Source of the DNA: a virus
Reading direction: 5' to 3' (one strand)
Length of the DNA: 30,695 bases
IMG/VR virus record: IMGVR_UViG_3300044568_001864
Coordinates: 1-30,695 of that record
Part shown: piece by piece, positions 1 through 7,730 of the stretch
How the letters are laid out: each line of letters starts with the position of its first letter
Position numbering within the stretch: position 1 is the stretch's first letter
Notes under the pieces: model-generated
What the model was told of the DNA's origin: nothing
Seen by the model: the letters and a program-made list of their open reading frames with translations, nothing else
The model's database searches: none
Translations under genes and position numbers: made by a program

Positions 1-3000
1 CCACAGCCTTCACTGGTTCAATGGCAATATCAACCCACAATTCGTTGCGGTCAATACGAGCTGGTGTGTTATTGCTCAAGTCGCAAACAACCAAGTAGTC
101 ATAGATAGCACGTTTGGCAATCAAATCAACCATCAAGCTGTTGCAGGTGTTGGTGATTTCATTACGTGTGATCTGATCGTTAGGTTCAAACAGATACAAC
201 TTACCAATTTCTTCCAGGCGTCCACGCAAGAACGCAACCAAGCGTGCAACGTTGATACGATCCAGTGCTGTGGTAGTTGTGGTTGATGTTTTGTTACCAA
301 AGTTGGTAATACCCACACCTGGAATGAATGTAATTGGGTTGACATTCAAACTGTACAGTACATCACGCAAGCCTTGGTTCACACCAATTGGTTGGAACTC
401 ACCTGTAGCAGCATCAATGTAACCAATTTGTGTGGCATTGTCTACCACACCACGACGTGTACCGGCTGGTGCCAACCATGGATAACTCACTTCGTCACTG
501 CGGATGATTGTTCTAACCATCATGTGACTTGGTGCTGTTACCACAGTATTACCACTCAAGTCTGTGGTTGTACAGCTTGGGTAGAAAGTAGCGCAGTAGT
601 TACTGGTACTAGATTGCCCGTCACCGGCTATAGTACCCAGTCCGTTGTTGTTGGTAGCCCAAGTTGTGATGTCAGTGCCTGTGGCTGGCAAACGCATTGG
701 AGTGTCGCCTACCACAAACAATGTGTTGTTGCGCTCATTGCTGAGTGCAATCATGTTGGGGATCAACTCTGGATAGCCAGGTGTTGCAATCAGTGTGTAC
801 TGGGCAGTATCTTCTCTAGCGCCTGGGCTAGTATCAACACCAGCTTTCAGTGCCTCCACAATCATTTGACGTTGTGCCAAGCGACCAGCATACATGCTGC
901 CGTCTTGCTTGTTGCCCGATGCGGTGAGCCAGGTACTGGTCACTGCTGGTAGTGTGTCATCAGGGTAAGAAGTAGCATTAAAGTAATCATTTTGATAGCT
1001 CTTGACATTGTAACCTGAACGGCGTGTGTTCCACAACAACATACCTTGTGGATATAGTGCAGGATCTGGAGCATCTAAATCCAAGTAATTGCTGGTCAGC
1101 AAACTCACAATGGTCGGAATTGGGTCTGAAACAGGATTTGTTGTACCATTTGGCGCCCAACGAGCATCAGCAAACAACACACCATTCTGTGTGACCTGAT
1201 CAGTGGTGTTAACAGACACCCATTGATCTACTCCACTTACAAGTTCCCAACGATACAACTTGGGATAGTTTTCCAAGTCGCTGGTGTCAACCCACAAGTC
1301 TCCATACACCAATGCACTTTGAGCCACATTATTTTGTGTAGTAGGTGCTGTGGCAGCGCAAATTGGACCCGATGCATTGGTTGCACTGAGGTCATATCCA
1401 CGCACATCATTAGAAACGTTTTGATAACCCAACCAAAGACCATTGTTCTGAATCATGATATCAACTTGTGTGGCAGTTGAATAATACCACAGTCTGCCAT
1501 CAGCAGGATCTTGATAAGGTGCTGTGGCACTGGAGGTGTACTCAAACTCAGATGCTGTACAAAAATTGCTCAAAATCAACGTGGTTGGTATGGCTACTGC
1601 TGGTCGGCAAAGAGTAGTGCTACTGGTAAATCCAGCAGTAGTAATAGGAGTACCTTGTCCTGCCACTGGAGCCAAGGTCATAATACCACCTTGACTGTGA
1701 GTGAACACAATGTTTCCTGCGCTGTTTACACTTGCTGAAACATACGGCACATTGGCTGCACTAACAGCAGTGATAAAACTAGAAATACTAGTTCCAGTTA
1801 GTGTTACTGTGGCAGTATTTGCACTTGTTGATCCTGGAATAGAACCTTGTAATACAAACTGATTTCCAGCAACAAACAAACTGTCACCATTTACTCCAGG
1901 AGTAGTGTCCCCTGTGACTATAGTTTGGCCAAATACAACCTGTTCGTAAATTTCAAATCCAAACGAATTAAGTGGTGTTGTTTCGCCGGCATTAGCACCA
2001 GATTGTGCCCATAATGTTCCAACTGGAATATTTTTGCCGCCGCCTGCGGGATCTAATGTATAAATTGCATTAGTGCCTGTGGTGAATATAGGGCAACTTT
2101 GTAGGACCCATTCTCCTAATGCGGCACTGTATTTTTTTACTTGCAGTGCAACACCATTGTTTGCTGCGCTGATATTGTTCCACATTGATCCTGTTGGTCT
2201 TGGTGTGGTGTCTGTGGTTCTCCAACGCGGTGCTTGATAACTATATCCAGTAACAAAAACTGGAGCAAAGTATTCAATTGCTGAAATACCAAGAGCAGTA
2301 CACAACGCAGTGCCACTGGCATTGGGAATAATACTGACAATACCACCATTGGCAGTACTGCCGTCATTGGTTGCTGTGTCATCTGCGTAGATAGTAAATT
2401 TACCGCTAACTGCGGCTGCGGTCACCCCTGTAATGGCTGCTGAATTCACCGCAGCCACAAATCCTGCCAAGTCGTTGTTGGGTGCAATAGGCACAGCAAC
2501 CGACGTGCCGTTGATGAAAATGCTTTGTCCTGCTGTGAGTGTGGGATTGGTTACATTGCCTTGAATTGTGGGCCAAGATGCTTGCCAAGCTGCGTCACCA
2601 ACTGCTACCCAGGTATTACTGGCATTTTTGTACCAACCAACGTTGCGTAGATCATAGCTGTTGTTAGCACCATATGCTACCACGGCGTAATCACCAATGC
2701 TGCCTATGGTAGAGACAGGAGTATAAATGTCAAAACCAGTTGTGCCGCTGACAGATGCTGTGACATCAGCTGCATCAGTAATTACCAATGGGGTGATCAC
2801 AGTAAATTCACTAGTGCTTTGATTCCACTCTTGCATGCCCCATACTGAAGTCGAAGTATCCAACCAATAGGCGCCATCATTTGGCGTTCCAGTTGGACGA
2901 GTCAAGCTGGCAGTAAGGTCAGTTAAATCCACATCCACACGCTGAACATAAGCGCGGTTTGAAATGCCCAATGAACTGTAAGCAGCCAACAAACCGTATT

Positions 3001-3271
3001 CATTGAGTTCGTAACCATTGATAGGTGTACCAGTGGTTGTGTTATAGAAGAATGGCACACCAAAAGTGGCTGTCAAATCACGCTGACTGGTGATTAAATA
3101 TGTTTTGTTAACGTTAGCTGCGGTGGTACCAGCTGCTACTCCAACGCCAGAGCCAGAAACTTTGTTCTGCGCTGTGGCAATCAAGAAGTATGGTACTGTG
3201 TTGACTGCTGATGGAATATATTGACTTTCGTCAATTACTGTTACTTGTACGCCGGGTGATATGAGAGCCAT
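1..3271 (-). CDS. gp18: Contractile tail sheath protein, T4 gp18-like, C-terminus cut by window edge
   Basis: This is the major sheath protein that surrounds the tail tube and contracts during infection. The frame is open from the ATG at 3271 to the window edge, giving 1090 visible codons with no stop. The N-terminus MALISPGVQVTVIDESQY is typical of sheath proteins. Near the edge, NELWVDIAIEPVKAV matches the gp18-type C-terminal core, so only a short tail is missing. T4 gp18 is about 659 residues, so this one is much longer. The extra length lies roughly between residues 125 and 700. It holds at least two similar beta-type segments (near 2380-2545 and 1680-1890) and several G-x-x-W aromatic segments (near 2800-2883, 2103-2195, 1428-1510 and 1215-1312). 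The start is fixed by AAGGA at 3279-3283 and a T4 late promoter box at 3296-3303. The family is secure; the nature of the inserts is inferred. Confidence 0.9.
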   Translation of the reverse strand, partial: MALISPGVQVTVIDESQYIPSAVNTVPYFLIATAQNKVSGSGVGVAAGTTAANVNKTYLITSQRDLTATFGVPFFYNTTTGTPINGYELNEYGLLAAYSSLGISNRAYVQRVDVDLTDLTASLTRPTGTPNDGAYWLDTSTSVWGMQEWNQSTSEFTVITPLVITDAADVTASVSGTTGFDIYTPVSTIGSIGDYAVVAYGANNSYDLRNVGWYKNASNTWVAVGDAAWQASWPTIQGNVTNPTLTAGQSIFINGTSVAVPIAPNNDLAGFVAAVNSAAITGVTAAAVSGKFTIYADDTATNDGSTANGGIVSIIPNASGTALCTALGISAIEYFAPVFVTGYSYQAPRWRTTDTTPRPTGSMWNNISAANNGVALQVKKYSAALGEWVLQSCPIFTTGTNAIYTLDPAGGGKNIPVGTLWAQSGANAGETTPLNSFGFEIYEQVVFGQTIVTGDTTPGVNGDSLFVAGNQFVLQGSIPGSTSANTATVTLTGTSISSFITAVSAANVPYVSASVNSAGNIVFTHSQGGIMTLAPVAGQGTPITTAGFTSSTTLCRPAVAIPTTLILSNFCTASEFEYTSSATAPYQDPADGRLWYYSTATQVDIMIQNNGLWLGYQNVSNDVRGYDLSATNASGPICAATAPTTQNNVAQSALVYGDLWVDTSDLENYPKLYRWELVSGVDQWVSVNTTDQVTQNGVLFADARWAPNGTTNPVSDPIPTIVSLLTSNYLDLDAPDPALYPQGMLLWNTRRSGYNVKSYQNDYFNATSYPDDTLPAVTSTWLTASGNKQDGSMYAGRLAQRQMIVEALKAGVDTSPGAREDTAQYTLIATPGYPELIPNMIALSNERNNTLFVVGDTPMRLPATGTDITTWATNNNGLGTIAGDGQSSTSNYCATFYPSCTTTDLSGNTVVTAPSHMMVRTIIRSDEVSYPWLAPAGTRRGVVDNATQIGYIDAATGEFQPIGVNQGLRDVLYSLNVNPITFIPGVGITNFGNKTSTTTTTALDRINVARLVAFLRGRLEEIGKLYLFEPNDQITRNEITNTCNSLMVDLIAKRAIYDYLVVCDLSNNTPARIDRNELWVDIAIEPVKAV

Positions 3272-3278
3272 GGTTGAA

Positions 3279-3283
3279 TCCTT
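3279..3283 (-). promoter_or_regulatory. Ribosome binding site of the sheath gene
   Basis: AAGGA on the minus strand lies seven bases before the ATG at 3271 and supports that start. Confidence 0.7.
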
Positions 3284-3295
3284 TTCAAGTTCTAA

Positions 3296-3303
3296 TATTT
3301 ATA
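3296..3303 (-). promoter_or_regulatory. T4-type late promoter before the tail sheath gene
   Basis: The minus strand reads TATAAATA, an exact match to the T4 late promoter consensus. In T4 this is read by RNA polymerase carrying gp55 and gp33 with the gp45 clamp. Start of transcription about 7 bases downstream would give a leader of about 18 nt that includes the AAGGA ribosome binding site. A late promoter fits an abundant structural protein. Confidence 0.8.
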
Positions 3304-3337
3304 GAGACCTTGAAAAAAACAGCCGTTTTGAATACCT

Positions 3338-3712
3338 TTGGCAAAGGTCCATGCCGCTAAATACCGTATGAGACCCATTTGTCAAGCCTGTCACCAGCGA
3401 CCTTGTGCTGTGAACTACAAACGTGATGACATCACACACTATCGATCAAGGTGTGAGACTTGTGCTAGGAAGGGACGTGGACTAAAACCTAGAGAGCCAC
3501 GCTGGAAATCAGCTGGCTATAAGAAAAAGATGAGTTGCGATCGCTGTGGATTCAAAGCCAAATACGCTGGTCAGATCTTTGTGTATCACGTGGATGGCAA
3601 CTTGAACAATGCCGCACTTAAGAATCTCAAATCAGTTTGTAGAAACTGTGAAGTAGAGCTGTCTAAGAGCGATCTTGCGTGGCGGCAGGGCGATCTTGAA
3701 CCAGACTCTTGA
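3338..3712 (+). CDS. Small HNH-like zinc-binding protein
   Basis: The protein has 124 residues if it starts at the TTG at 3338, or 114 if it starts at the ATG at 3368 (residue 11). Neither start has a good ribosome binding site. There are four CxxC pairs, at residues 15/18, 39/42, 67/70 and 101/104, which suggests two zinc sites. The second half (residues 66-105) follows the HNH layout: CxxCGF, then YHVDGNLNN, then NLKSVCRNC. It is degenerate, because the first His of the usual HH pair is Tyr83 and the residue after the last Cys is Glu, not His. It may therefore bind DNA or structure without cutting. It is the only plus-strand gene in the left part, and its last 50 bases overlap the end of the convergent kinase gene. 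A function beyond HNH-like zinc binding is not claimed. Confidence 0.7.
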   Translation: MAKVHAAKYRMRPICQACHQRPCAVNYKRDDITHYRSRCETCARKGRGLKPREPRWKSAGYKKKMSCDRCGFKAKYAGQIFVYHVDGNLNNAALKNLKSVCRNCEVELSKSDLAWRQGDLEPDS

Positions 3713-4325
3713 CCTGCTGATACAAGTCATCCAAGGTACCGTTGTTGTCTAACACAGCGTCAAATTCAGTGCCCACCCATGCAGTTTCTGATGCATGAAT
3801 CCCCAGCTTTTCTAGTTTTCGATGACTTAGTGCCCAAGTTGAATTGCCATTAGCGCCACGATTCACACTCACAGCTGAATTATACCATGTAGGCTCTGGT
3901 CCACGTATAACTCTAATCACACGCCCACCAGCATTTTTAATAGCTAGAATTTCGTTGGGAAAACGGCAATCTGAAATCACAACATCATCTTGGCTGTGAC
4001 GCAGTTTGTTTTCTAAACTGGCAATCCAGATATCATCGTGAAATCCTGCTCTACACACTTCGGTGCCCCAGTACTGCAAGATCCAACGTGGCGTTAGGGT
4101 GGGCATGCCCAGGCGTTCTGCCCACCATGGATCCACACGCTCACGCCATTCACGAGCTTGTTTTGTGCGCCCTTCCAGCATGGTTCGGTCCCAACCAAAC
4201 ACTTGTGCCACAGCATCTTTTAGTGTTGAAGCAAAACTTTCTCTGCGAAAGTGGTGTAAATTTACAAGGTAGTCAGCAATAGTGTCTTTGCCAGACCCAA
4301 TGAATCCACAGATGCCAATGATCAT
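3663..4325 (-). CDS. Deoxynucleoside monophosphate kinase, T4 gene 1-like
   Basis: This predicted enzyme phosphorylates dNMPs to dNDPs with ATP, feeding precursors to phage DNA synthesis. Its 220 residues open with a P-loop, GFIGSGKDT, at residues 7-15. SDCRFPNE at residues 118-125 is characteristic of the T4 gp1 dNMP kinase family, and IHASE at 176-180 fits the conserved C-terminal H-x-SE segment. The gene starts at 4325 and overlaps the exonuclease stop as ATGA, so the two are probably translationally coupled and transcribed from the promoter near 4850-4878. Its 3' end overlaps the convergent HNH-like gene by 50 bases. The family call is strong; the exact nucleotide specificity cannot be read from sequence. 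Confidence 0.87.
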   Translation of the reverse strand: MIIGICGFIGSGKDTIADYLVNLHHFRRESFASTLKDAVAQVFGWDRTMLEGRTKQAREWRERVDPWWAERLGMPTLTPRWILQYWGTEVCRAGFHDDIWIASLENKLRHSQDDVVISDCRFPNEILAIKNAGGRVIRVIRGPEPTWYNSAVSVNRGANGNSTWALSHRKLEKLGIHASETAWVGTEFDAVLDNNGTLDDLYQQVKSLVQDRPAATQDRS

Positions 4326-4843
4326 TTTAACTCCCGAACGTTGAGATATTTAAGTGTATTTTGTAGCATGCCAATTTGTCTGCGACAGTCTTCTAGTGCA
4401 TGGTGTGTGGTAGGAGGCATGGGTTGTTCAGGCCATAACGAGAACACTGTGCGGCTATCACGTACCATATAGTATTGCCAGGGCAGGGGTTTGTTGTAAC
4501 TCTTGTAGGCATGCTCTAGGATGTTCATGTCGTATGTTGGACCTTGTGCCCACACACGTTTGGCATGCCAAATCAGCCGGCCCAGGCCATCCAATGCTTG
4601 ATCTAAGGGTATACGGTCTTCTTCGGAGAATGCTTCGTCACGCACCACAGCAGGTTGTGTGGCCCACCATTCTATAGTGCCTTGCTGTATGCTACGAGTT
4701 TCTTGGCTTTCCAAGGTAACTCTGGCATAGAATGATTGCTCATAATGGCCCGTGCCAAACGGATCAAATGCTTGGGCAGCAATGGTAAGAATAGTAGTGT
4801 CGGGGCCTGTTCCCAAGCCTTCAAGGTCAATCATCAAGTCCAT
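4322..4843 (-). CDS. DEDDh 3'-5' exonuclease, DexA-like
   Basis: This 173-residue protein has the RNase H-fold DEDDh exonuclease pattern. D6 and E8 lie in MIDLEGLGTGPDTTILT, a third acid is D105 in TYDMNILEHAY, and H147 with D152 lie in HHALEDCRRQ. These four acids and the histidine bind two metal ions for 3'-5' hydrolysis. The opening block resembles T4 exonuclease A (DexA) and the related small bacterial exoribonuclease family, so the substrate could be DNA or RNA. The ATG at 4843 has no ribosome binding site. It lies exactly seven bases after a perfect TATAAT, which suggests a leaderless message. It overlaps the downstream dNMP kinase by four bases, making a two-gene nucleic-acid metabolism unit between virion genes. 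Confidence 0.85.
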   Translation of the reverse strand: MDLMIDLEGLGTGPDTTILTIAAQAFDPFGTGHYEQSFYARVTLESQETRSIQQGTIEWWATQPAVVRDEAFSEEDRIPLDQALDGLGRLIWHAKRVWAQGPTYDMNILEHAYKSYNKPLPWQYYMVRDSRTVFSLWPEQPMPPTTHHALEDCRRQIGMLQNTLKYLNVRELK

Positions 4844-4849
4844 TTGATG

Positions 4850-4878
4850 ATTATAACAGATTTATGACTGTGTGTCTA
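4850..4878 (-). promoter_or_regulatory. Sigma70-type promoter of the exonuclease-kinase pair
   Basis: On the minus strand, TAGACA at 4878-4873 and TATAAT at 4855-4850 are 17 bases apart. The -35 matches consensus at five of six positions and the -10 at all six. The predicted start of transcription falls on or next to the A of the ATG at 4843. This is a host-type, early or constitutive promoter, in contrast to the late boxes nearby. It fills the 42-bp gap after the gp13-like gene. Confidence 0.75.
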
Positions 4879-4885
4879 GTGTGTG

Positions 4886-5653
4886 TTAACCAATTACCCA
4901 AGTAAGAGGTTGCGAACCATCCACATACATTTTGAGTTGCTCAAGTAGTCCATCCATTTGGGTTTGAGCTTCGGCTTTCATGGCAGCGCCATTTAGACTA
5001 CCACCGCCCTGCGGTCCGGCGATAGTGCCAAACTTTTCACGTGCTTCACCAATGATCATTTTACAGTTGGCCACCATGTAGTCACGGATCCATTGTGATA
5101 TTTGATAGTCACTCAGCAAGTTGATTTCAGGTTTTAGATTGTACGTCCAAATCAACACAGCTTCACCGGTGTTTTTAGGATCACGCATGAGTTGTAATTT
5201 TTTAGTAACCTGATTGAATGTGTAATTAAAAAAGCCGCCAAACATCTTGGCAGCCAACTCAACGTATTGACTGTAAAAGTCGTAGGTAGCAAGGCCGCCT
5301 GCCACGTTAAAGTTCATCAAGTAAACATTTAATGATGCTTGTGCAAACGGATCAAAATTTGACGCAAAGGGTCCGCTAGAATCACCAAAAGTTCTGCGAA
5401 AGCACTGGCGCACACTCACAACTTCTTGGGGTAGTGTGTAGATGTTTTCGTCTTTGACTAGTGTGAAAAAACTATAACTTTCTTCATACGCATTGTTGGC
5501 TCGTTGACGGTAGGTGCCAATTGTTTTGGCATACGCGGCTTCGTAGTGTGCTGGATCCAATTCTAAATCAATGATTTGACTGCCCAGTTGAAGCTGTACA
5601 TATTCAATGAGATTTTGTTTGAGCTGAGATAGTGTGTCTTGCTGTTCTGCCAT
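4886..5653 (-). CDS. gp13: Neck protein, T4 gp13-like
   Basis: This 255-residue protein resembles the gp13-type neck (head-completion) proteins of marine T4-like phages, which with gp14 close the head vertex before tail joining. Recognisable blocks are an N-terminal helix with IIDLELDPAHYEAAYAKT, the segment SYSFFTLVKDENIYTLP, a central FGGFFNYTFNQVTKKL, and IAGPQGGGSLNGAAMKAEA near the C-terminus. The start is taken at 5653 rather than the in-frame ATG at 5707. GGAG sits at 5659-5662 and an exact late promoter at 5670-5677, while the longer version would overlap the radical SAM gene. The resemblance is from memory of the family and was not searched. A general head-tail connector role is the fallback. 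Confidence 0.65.
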   Translation of the reverse strand: MAEQQDTLSQLKQNLIEYVQLQLGSQIIDLELDPAHYEAAYAKTIGTYRQRANNAYEESYSFFTLVKDENIYTLPQEVVSVRQCFRRTFGDSSGPFASNFDPFAQASLNVYLMNFNVAGGLATYDFYSQYVELAAKMFGGFFNYTFNQVTKKLQLMRDPKNTGEAVLIWTYNLKPEINLLSDYQISQWIRDYMVANCKMIIGEAREKFGTIAGPQGGGSLNGAAMKAEAQTQMDGLLEQLKMYVDGSQPLTWVIG

Positions 5654-5658
5654 AGGAA

Positions 5659-5662
5659 CTCC
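5659..5662 (-). promoter_or_regulatory. Ribosome binding site deciding the gp13-like start
   Basis: GGAG on the minus strand lies five bases before the ATG at 5653. No comparable site precedes the upstream in-frame ATG at 5707. Confidence 0.65.
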
Positions 5663-5669
5663 AGTGCTA

Positions 5670-5677
5670 TATTTATA
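5670..5677 (-). promoter_or_regulatory. T4-type late promoter of the gp13-like gene, embedded in a stop codon
   Basis: The minus strand reads TATAAATA, an exact match to the T4 late consensus. Its TAA at 5675-5673 is the stop codon of the upstream radical SAM gene. Start of transcription about 7 bases downstream would leave a leader of about 10 nt containing GGAG. Confidence 0.8.
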
Positions 5678-6572
5678 GCTTGATGCTGCCTTTGCGTACC
5701 GGAGCAATCATTATATTTTTTCTATGTGTAGGACAAAACTTACACTGAGCAATAGGGTTGTTTAGACTTTCTAAAAACTCATCTTTATATTCAGCAAAAT
5801 TATCCACTGTAAGCGGCTGGTAGGAGTTTAGTAGTTCTCGGTCGCTATCAGAAATATCAAATTTATGTTGAAGATCAAACTCAGGCAAGAGTGCCGCAGG
5901 GCCGCATTTGTACAGTTTGCCACGTATAAAATGATAGCTTTTAAATTTTACAAAAGTGCATGCGTCATGTGCTATTGCAGGGTCATTGTTGAATAATGCA
6001 TAACGCCCTTCTGGGTTAACTTGCACTGTAGATGTATCAAAACTGTTTTGAAAATAAACATTTATAAACACACCATTGCGGTCTGAATATTGATAGTCAG
6101 CGTTCCACAAATCAGGACGGTGCGTGTTTTGTTTTACAGGACCTTCCAAAAATTCATGTATGTCTGCTTGTAATTGCTCCAAGTCTGCTAAATTGTGCAA
6201 ACTTATGGCAATACTGTTCTTGTTTCCGTTCCGTGGTTTGGCATGTGCAATAGCGTCATACAGGCCCCGTACTTGGGTAAGTCGGGTGCCATTTGTTAGC
6301 ACTTGCACTTCAATCCCAAATGCATCGTTAAGGCCGTGTATCCATTCTACGATTGTGGGATTGAGCAAAGGCTCACCGCCCATTATGGTGATGGCCTTTA
6401 GATCAATTAACTCTGCCCACTGCTTGTATTGTTCAGCATGATCGCTCCATCGTTGCCAGCCCTTGAAATCAAAATTATTAAATCTATTACATTGTTCGCA
6501 AGTTAGATTGCAAACGTTGGTAATGTAAACTTCAATTTTGTTAAAAACAGTGCGGGCATTGTTAGGCGTCAT
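5673..6572 (-). CDS. Radical SAM enzyme with a C-terminal auxiliary-cluster region
   Basis: This predicted iron-sulfur enzyme cleaves S-adenosylmethionine to start radical chemistry. The 299 residues carry the CX3CX2C cluster motif at Cys21, Cys25 and Cys28 (CNLTCEQC) and the SAM-binding MGGEP at 64-68. Four more cysteines, at 205, 223, 277 and 280, are spaced like a SPASM or twitch auxiliary cluster. Such clusters are common in enzymes that modify peptides or small molecules. The Cys spacing is not that of QueE, so a 7-deazaguanine role is not favoured. A ribosome binding site AGGAG ends only two bases before the ATG at 6572, and the gap to the upstream gene is nine bases. The gene lies between a 378-residue unknown protein and the gp13-like neck gene. 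The substrate is unknown. Confidence 0.85.
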   Translation of the reverse strand: MTPNNARTVFNKIEVYITNVCNLTCEQCNRFNNFDFKGWQRWSDHAEQYKQWAELIDLKAITIMGGEPLLNPTIVEWIHGLNDAFGIEVQVLTNGTRLTQVRGLYDAIAHAKPRNGNKNSIAISLHNLADLEQLQADIHEFLEGPVKQNTHRPDLWNADYQYSDRNGVFINVYFQNSFDTSTVQVNPEGRYALFNNDPAIAHDACTFVKFKSYHFIRGKLYKCGPAALLPEFDLQHKFDISDSDRELLNSYQPLTVDNFAEYKDEFLESLNNPIAQCKFCPTHRKNIMIAPVRKGSIKL

Positions 6573-6581
6573 TGCTCCTAT

Positions 6582-7718
6582 TTACCAACTCTTTAGTATG
6601 ATCAAGTTTTCTGTGCCACGGGCATTCCATGCAGTTTCTGTGGCTTTGATGTCCTTGAACGCTTTGCGGGCGGCTGGTTTGCCTGCACCTGTAATGCCTT
6701 TCAGCTGTTCTGCTGGCTTGCGCAGAGTCTTTTGTACTGTATCCACAGTTGAGTAGCCAATGATTGAGTTGTTCTTTACAGTGAATGACTGTGTGTGGCT
6801 GTCTGCCACAAGGTGGATGAGCTTGCGTTTTTTGCTGTCATACAACCAGGCTTCTGTTTTGTCCACAAGACTTGCGGCTGGCAATGATTTGAGTTTGAGT
6901 TCTGCAAACTCTACCTGCATCTTAAACTTGGCGGCCCGCTTCTCCGGCGGCACTGCTTTGACCTTGCGCGGCTTGCGTTCCACTTTCTTGATCTGTACAT
7001 AAGCACCGCAGTCGTTGACCACTGCTTCACAAAACTTGATCACATTACGCAATTGTATTTTGGAGAGATGACTGTAGCCTTCAACCAACTGGGGATCTTT
7101 GCCTTCTACCACATGCTCAAACTCTGTGAGCTTGCGTTTCCAATTGTCTGTAATTTGACTGATCATTTGCGGTGCAATGTTTAGGCCACGCATGATTGTG
7201 ACAGGCTTGAAGTCTGCTGTCATTTTGGCACCACTCAGCAAGAACTCGTCAAACAAGCCTTCCAATTCGCCGTTGCACTCTGCTGTCTTTTCGCGCAGTC
7301 GGTCTTGGATGGTAATTCGTGGTGTGGTATCTTCCACCACTACTTCGGGCACAACTTCGTTTTGTTTGCTGTCCAGTATTTCTCGCAGTTGGTTTTCTAA
7401 TTTGAGCTGTTCTGTATCTAACAGTTCCAATCCAACCATGCTCATGCGACACAGCCAGCCTGTGGTCAGTCGAATTGCCGAATCCGGAATGCCCTTGAGC
7501 AACCGTACATCTGCCTTACGGTCATGTGTTTCCAGATAGTTTACAATCATGTCCCGGGCATCTTTTTTGCCATAAAAATAATTGTACCAGGAGAATGCTT
7601 CACTCAATTTGGTTTTTCTGTATTCAGTGGGCTGGATTTGCCAGGTGGGCTCTGTGCCCAGAATGTTGGTGTCGGAACTGCGGGGGTTTAGCAGTTTGAT
7701 TTTGAATGTGGTGCTCAT
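6582..7718 (-). CDS. Conserved-looking phage protein of unknown function, 378 residues
   Basis: I do not recognise this protein. It is soluble, with no signal peptide or membrane segment. The first 65 residues are aromatic-rich (AFSWYNYFYGKKDARDMI at residues 41-58). Residues 101-160 are charged and probably helical. Residues 243-275 are very basic, with many Lys and Arg (KKVERKPRKVKAV at 244-256), so nucleic acid binding is possible. The segment GAGKPAARKAFKD at 344-356 resembles a P-loop only superficially and lacks a proper Walker A. An AGGA site at 7724-7727 precedes the ATG at 7718. It lies 12 bp after a small unknown gene and nine bases before the radical SAM gene, so the three are probably co-transcribed. 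Confidence 0.8.
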   Translation of the reverse strand: MSTTFKIKLLNPRSSDTNILGTEPTWQIQPTEYRKTKLSEAFSWYNYFYGKKDARDMIVNYLETHDRKADVRLLKGIPDSAIRLTTGWLCRMSMVGLELLDTEQLKLENQLREILDSKQNEVVPEVVVEDTTPRITIQDRLREKTAECNGELEGLFDEFLLSGAKMTADFKPVTIMRGLNIAPQMISQITDNWKRKLTEFEHVVEGKDPQLVEGYSHLSKIQLRNVIKFCEAVVNDCGAYVQIKKVERKPRKVKAVPPEKRAAKFKMQVEFAELKLKSLPAASLVDKTEAWLYDSKKRKLIHLVADSHTQSFTVKNNSIIGYSTVDTVQKTLRKPAEQLKGITGAGKPAARKAFKDIKATETAWNARGTENLIILKSW

Positions 7719-7730
7719 GTGTGTCCTTAC

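Noticed and set aside
374-952. A 192-codon plus-strand open frame.
   Set aside because: It lies wholly opposite the conserved C-terminal part of the tail sheath gene and has a Cys/Trp/His-rich composition typical of an antisense frame.
3310-3338. A sigma70-type promoter (TTGAAA, 17 bases, TACCTT) for the HNH-like gene.
   Set aside because: The -10 box matches only about half of consensus, so I do not list it as a feature.
5654-5707. An 18-residue N-terminal extension of the gp13-like gene from the ATG at 5707.
   Set aside because: It would overlap the radical SAM gene and start upstream of the late promoter. The ATG at 5653 has GGAG at the right distance.
6582-6700. GAGKPAARKAF in the 378-residue protein as a Walker A motif.
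   Set aside because: It lacks the GxxxxGK[ST] spacing and no Walker B or other nucleotide-binding motif accompanies it.
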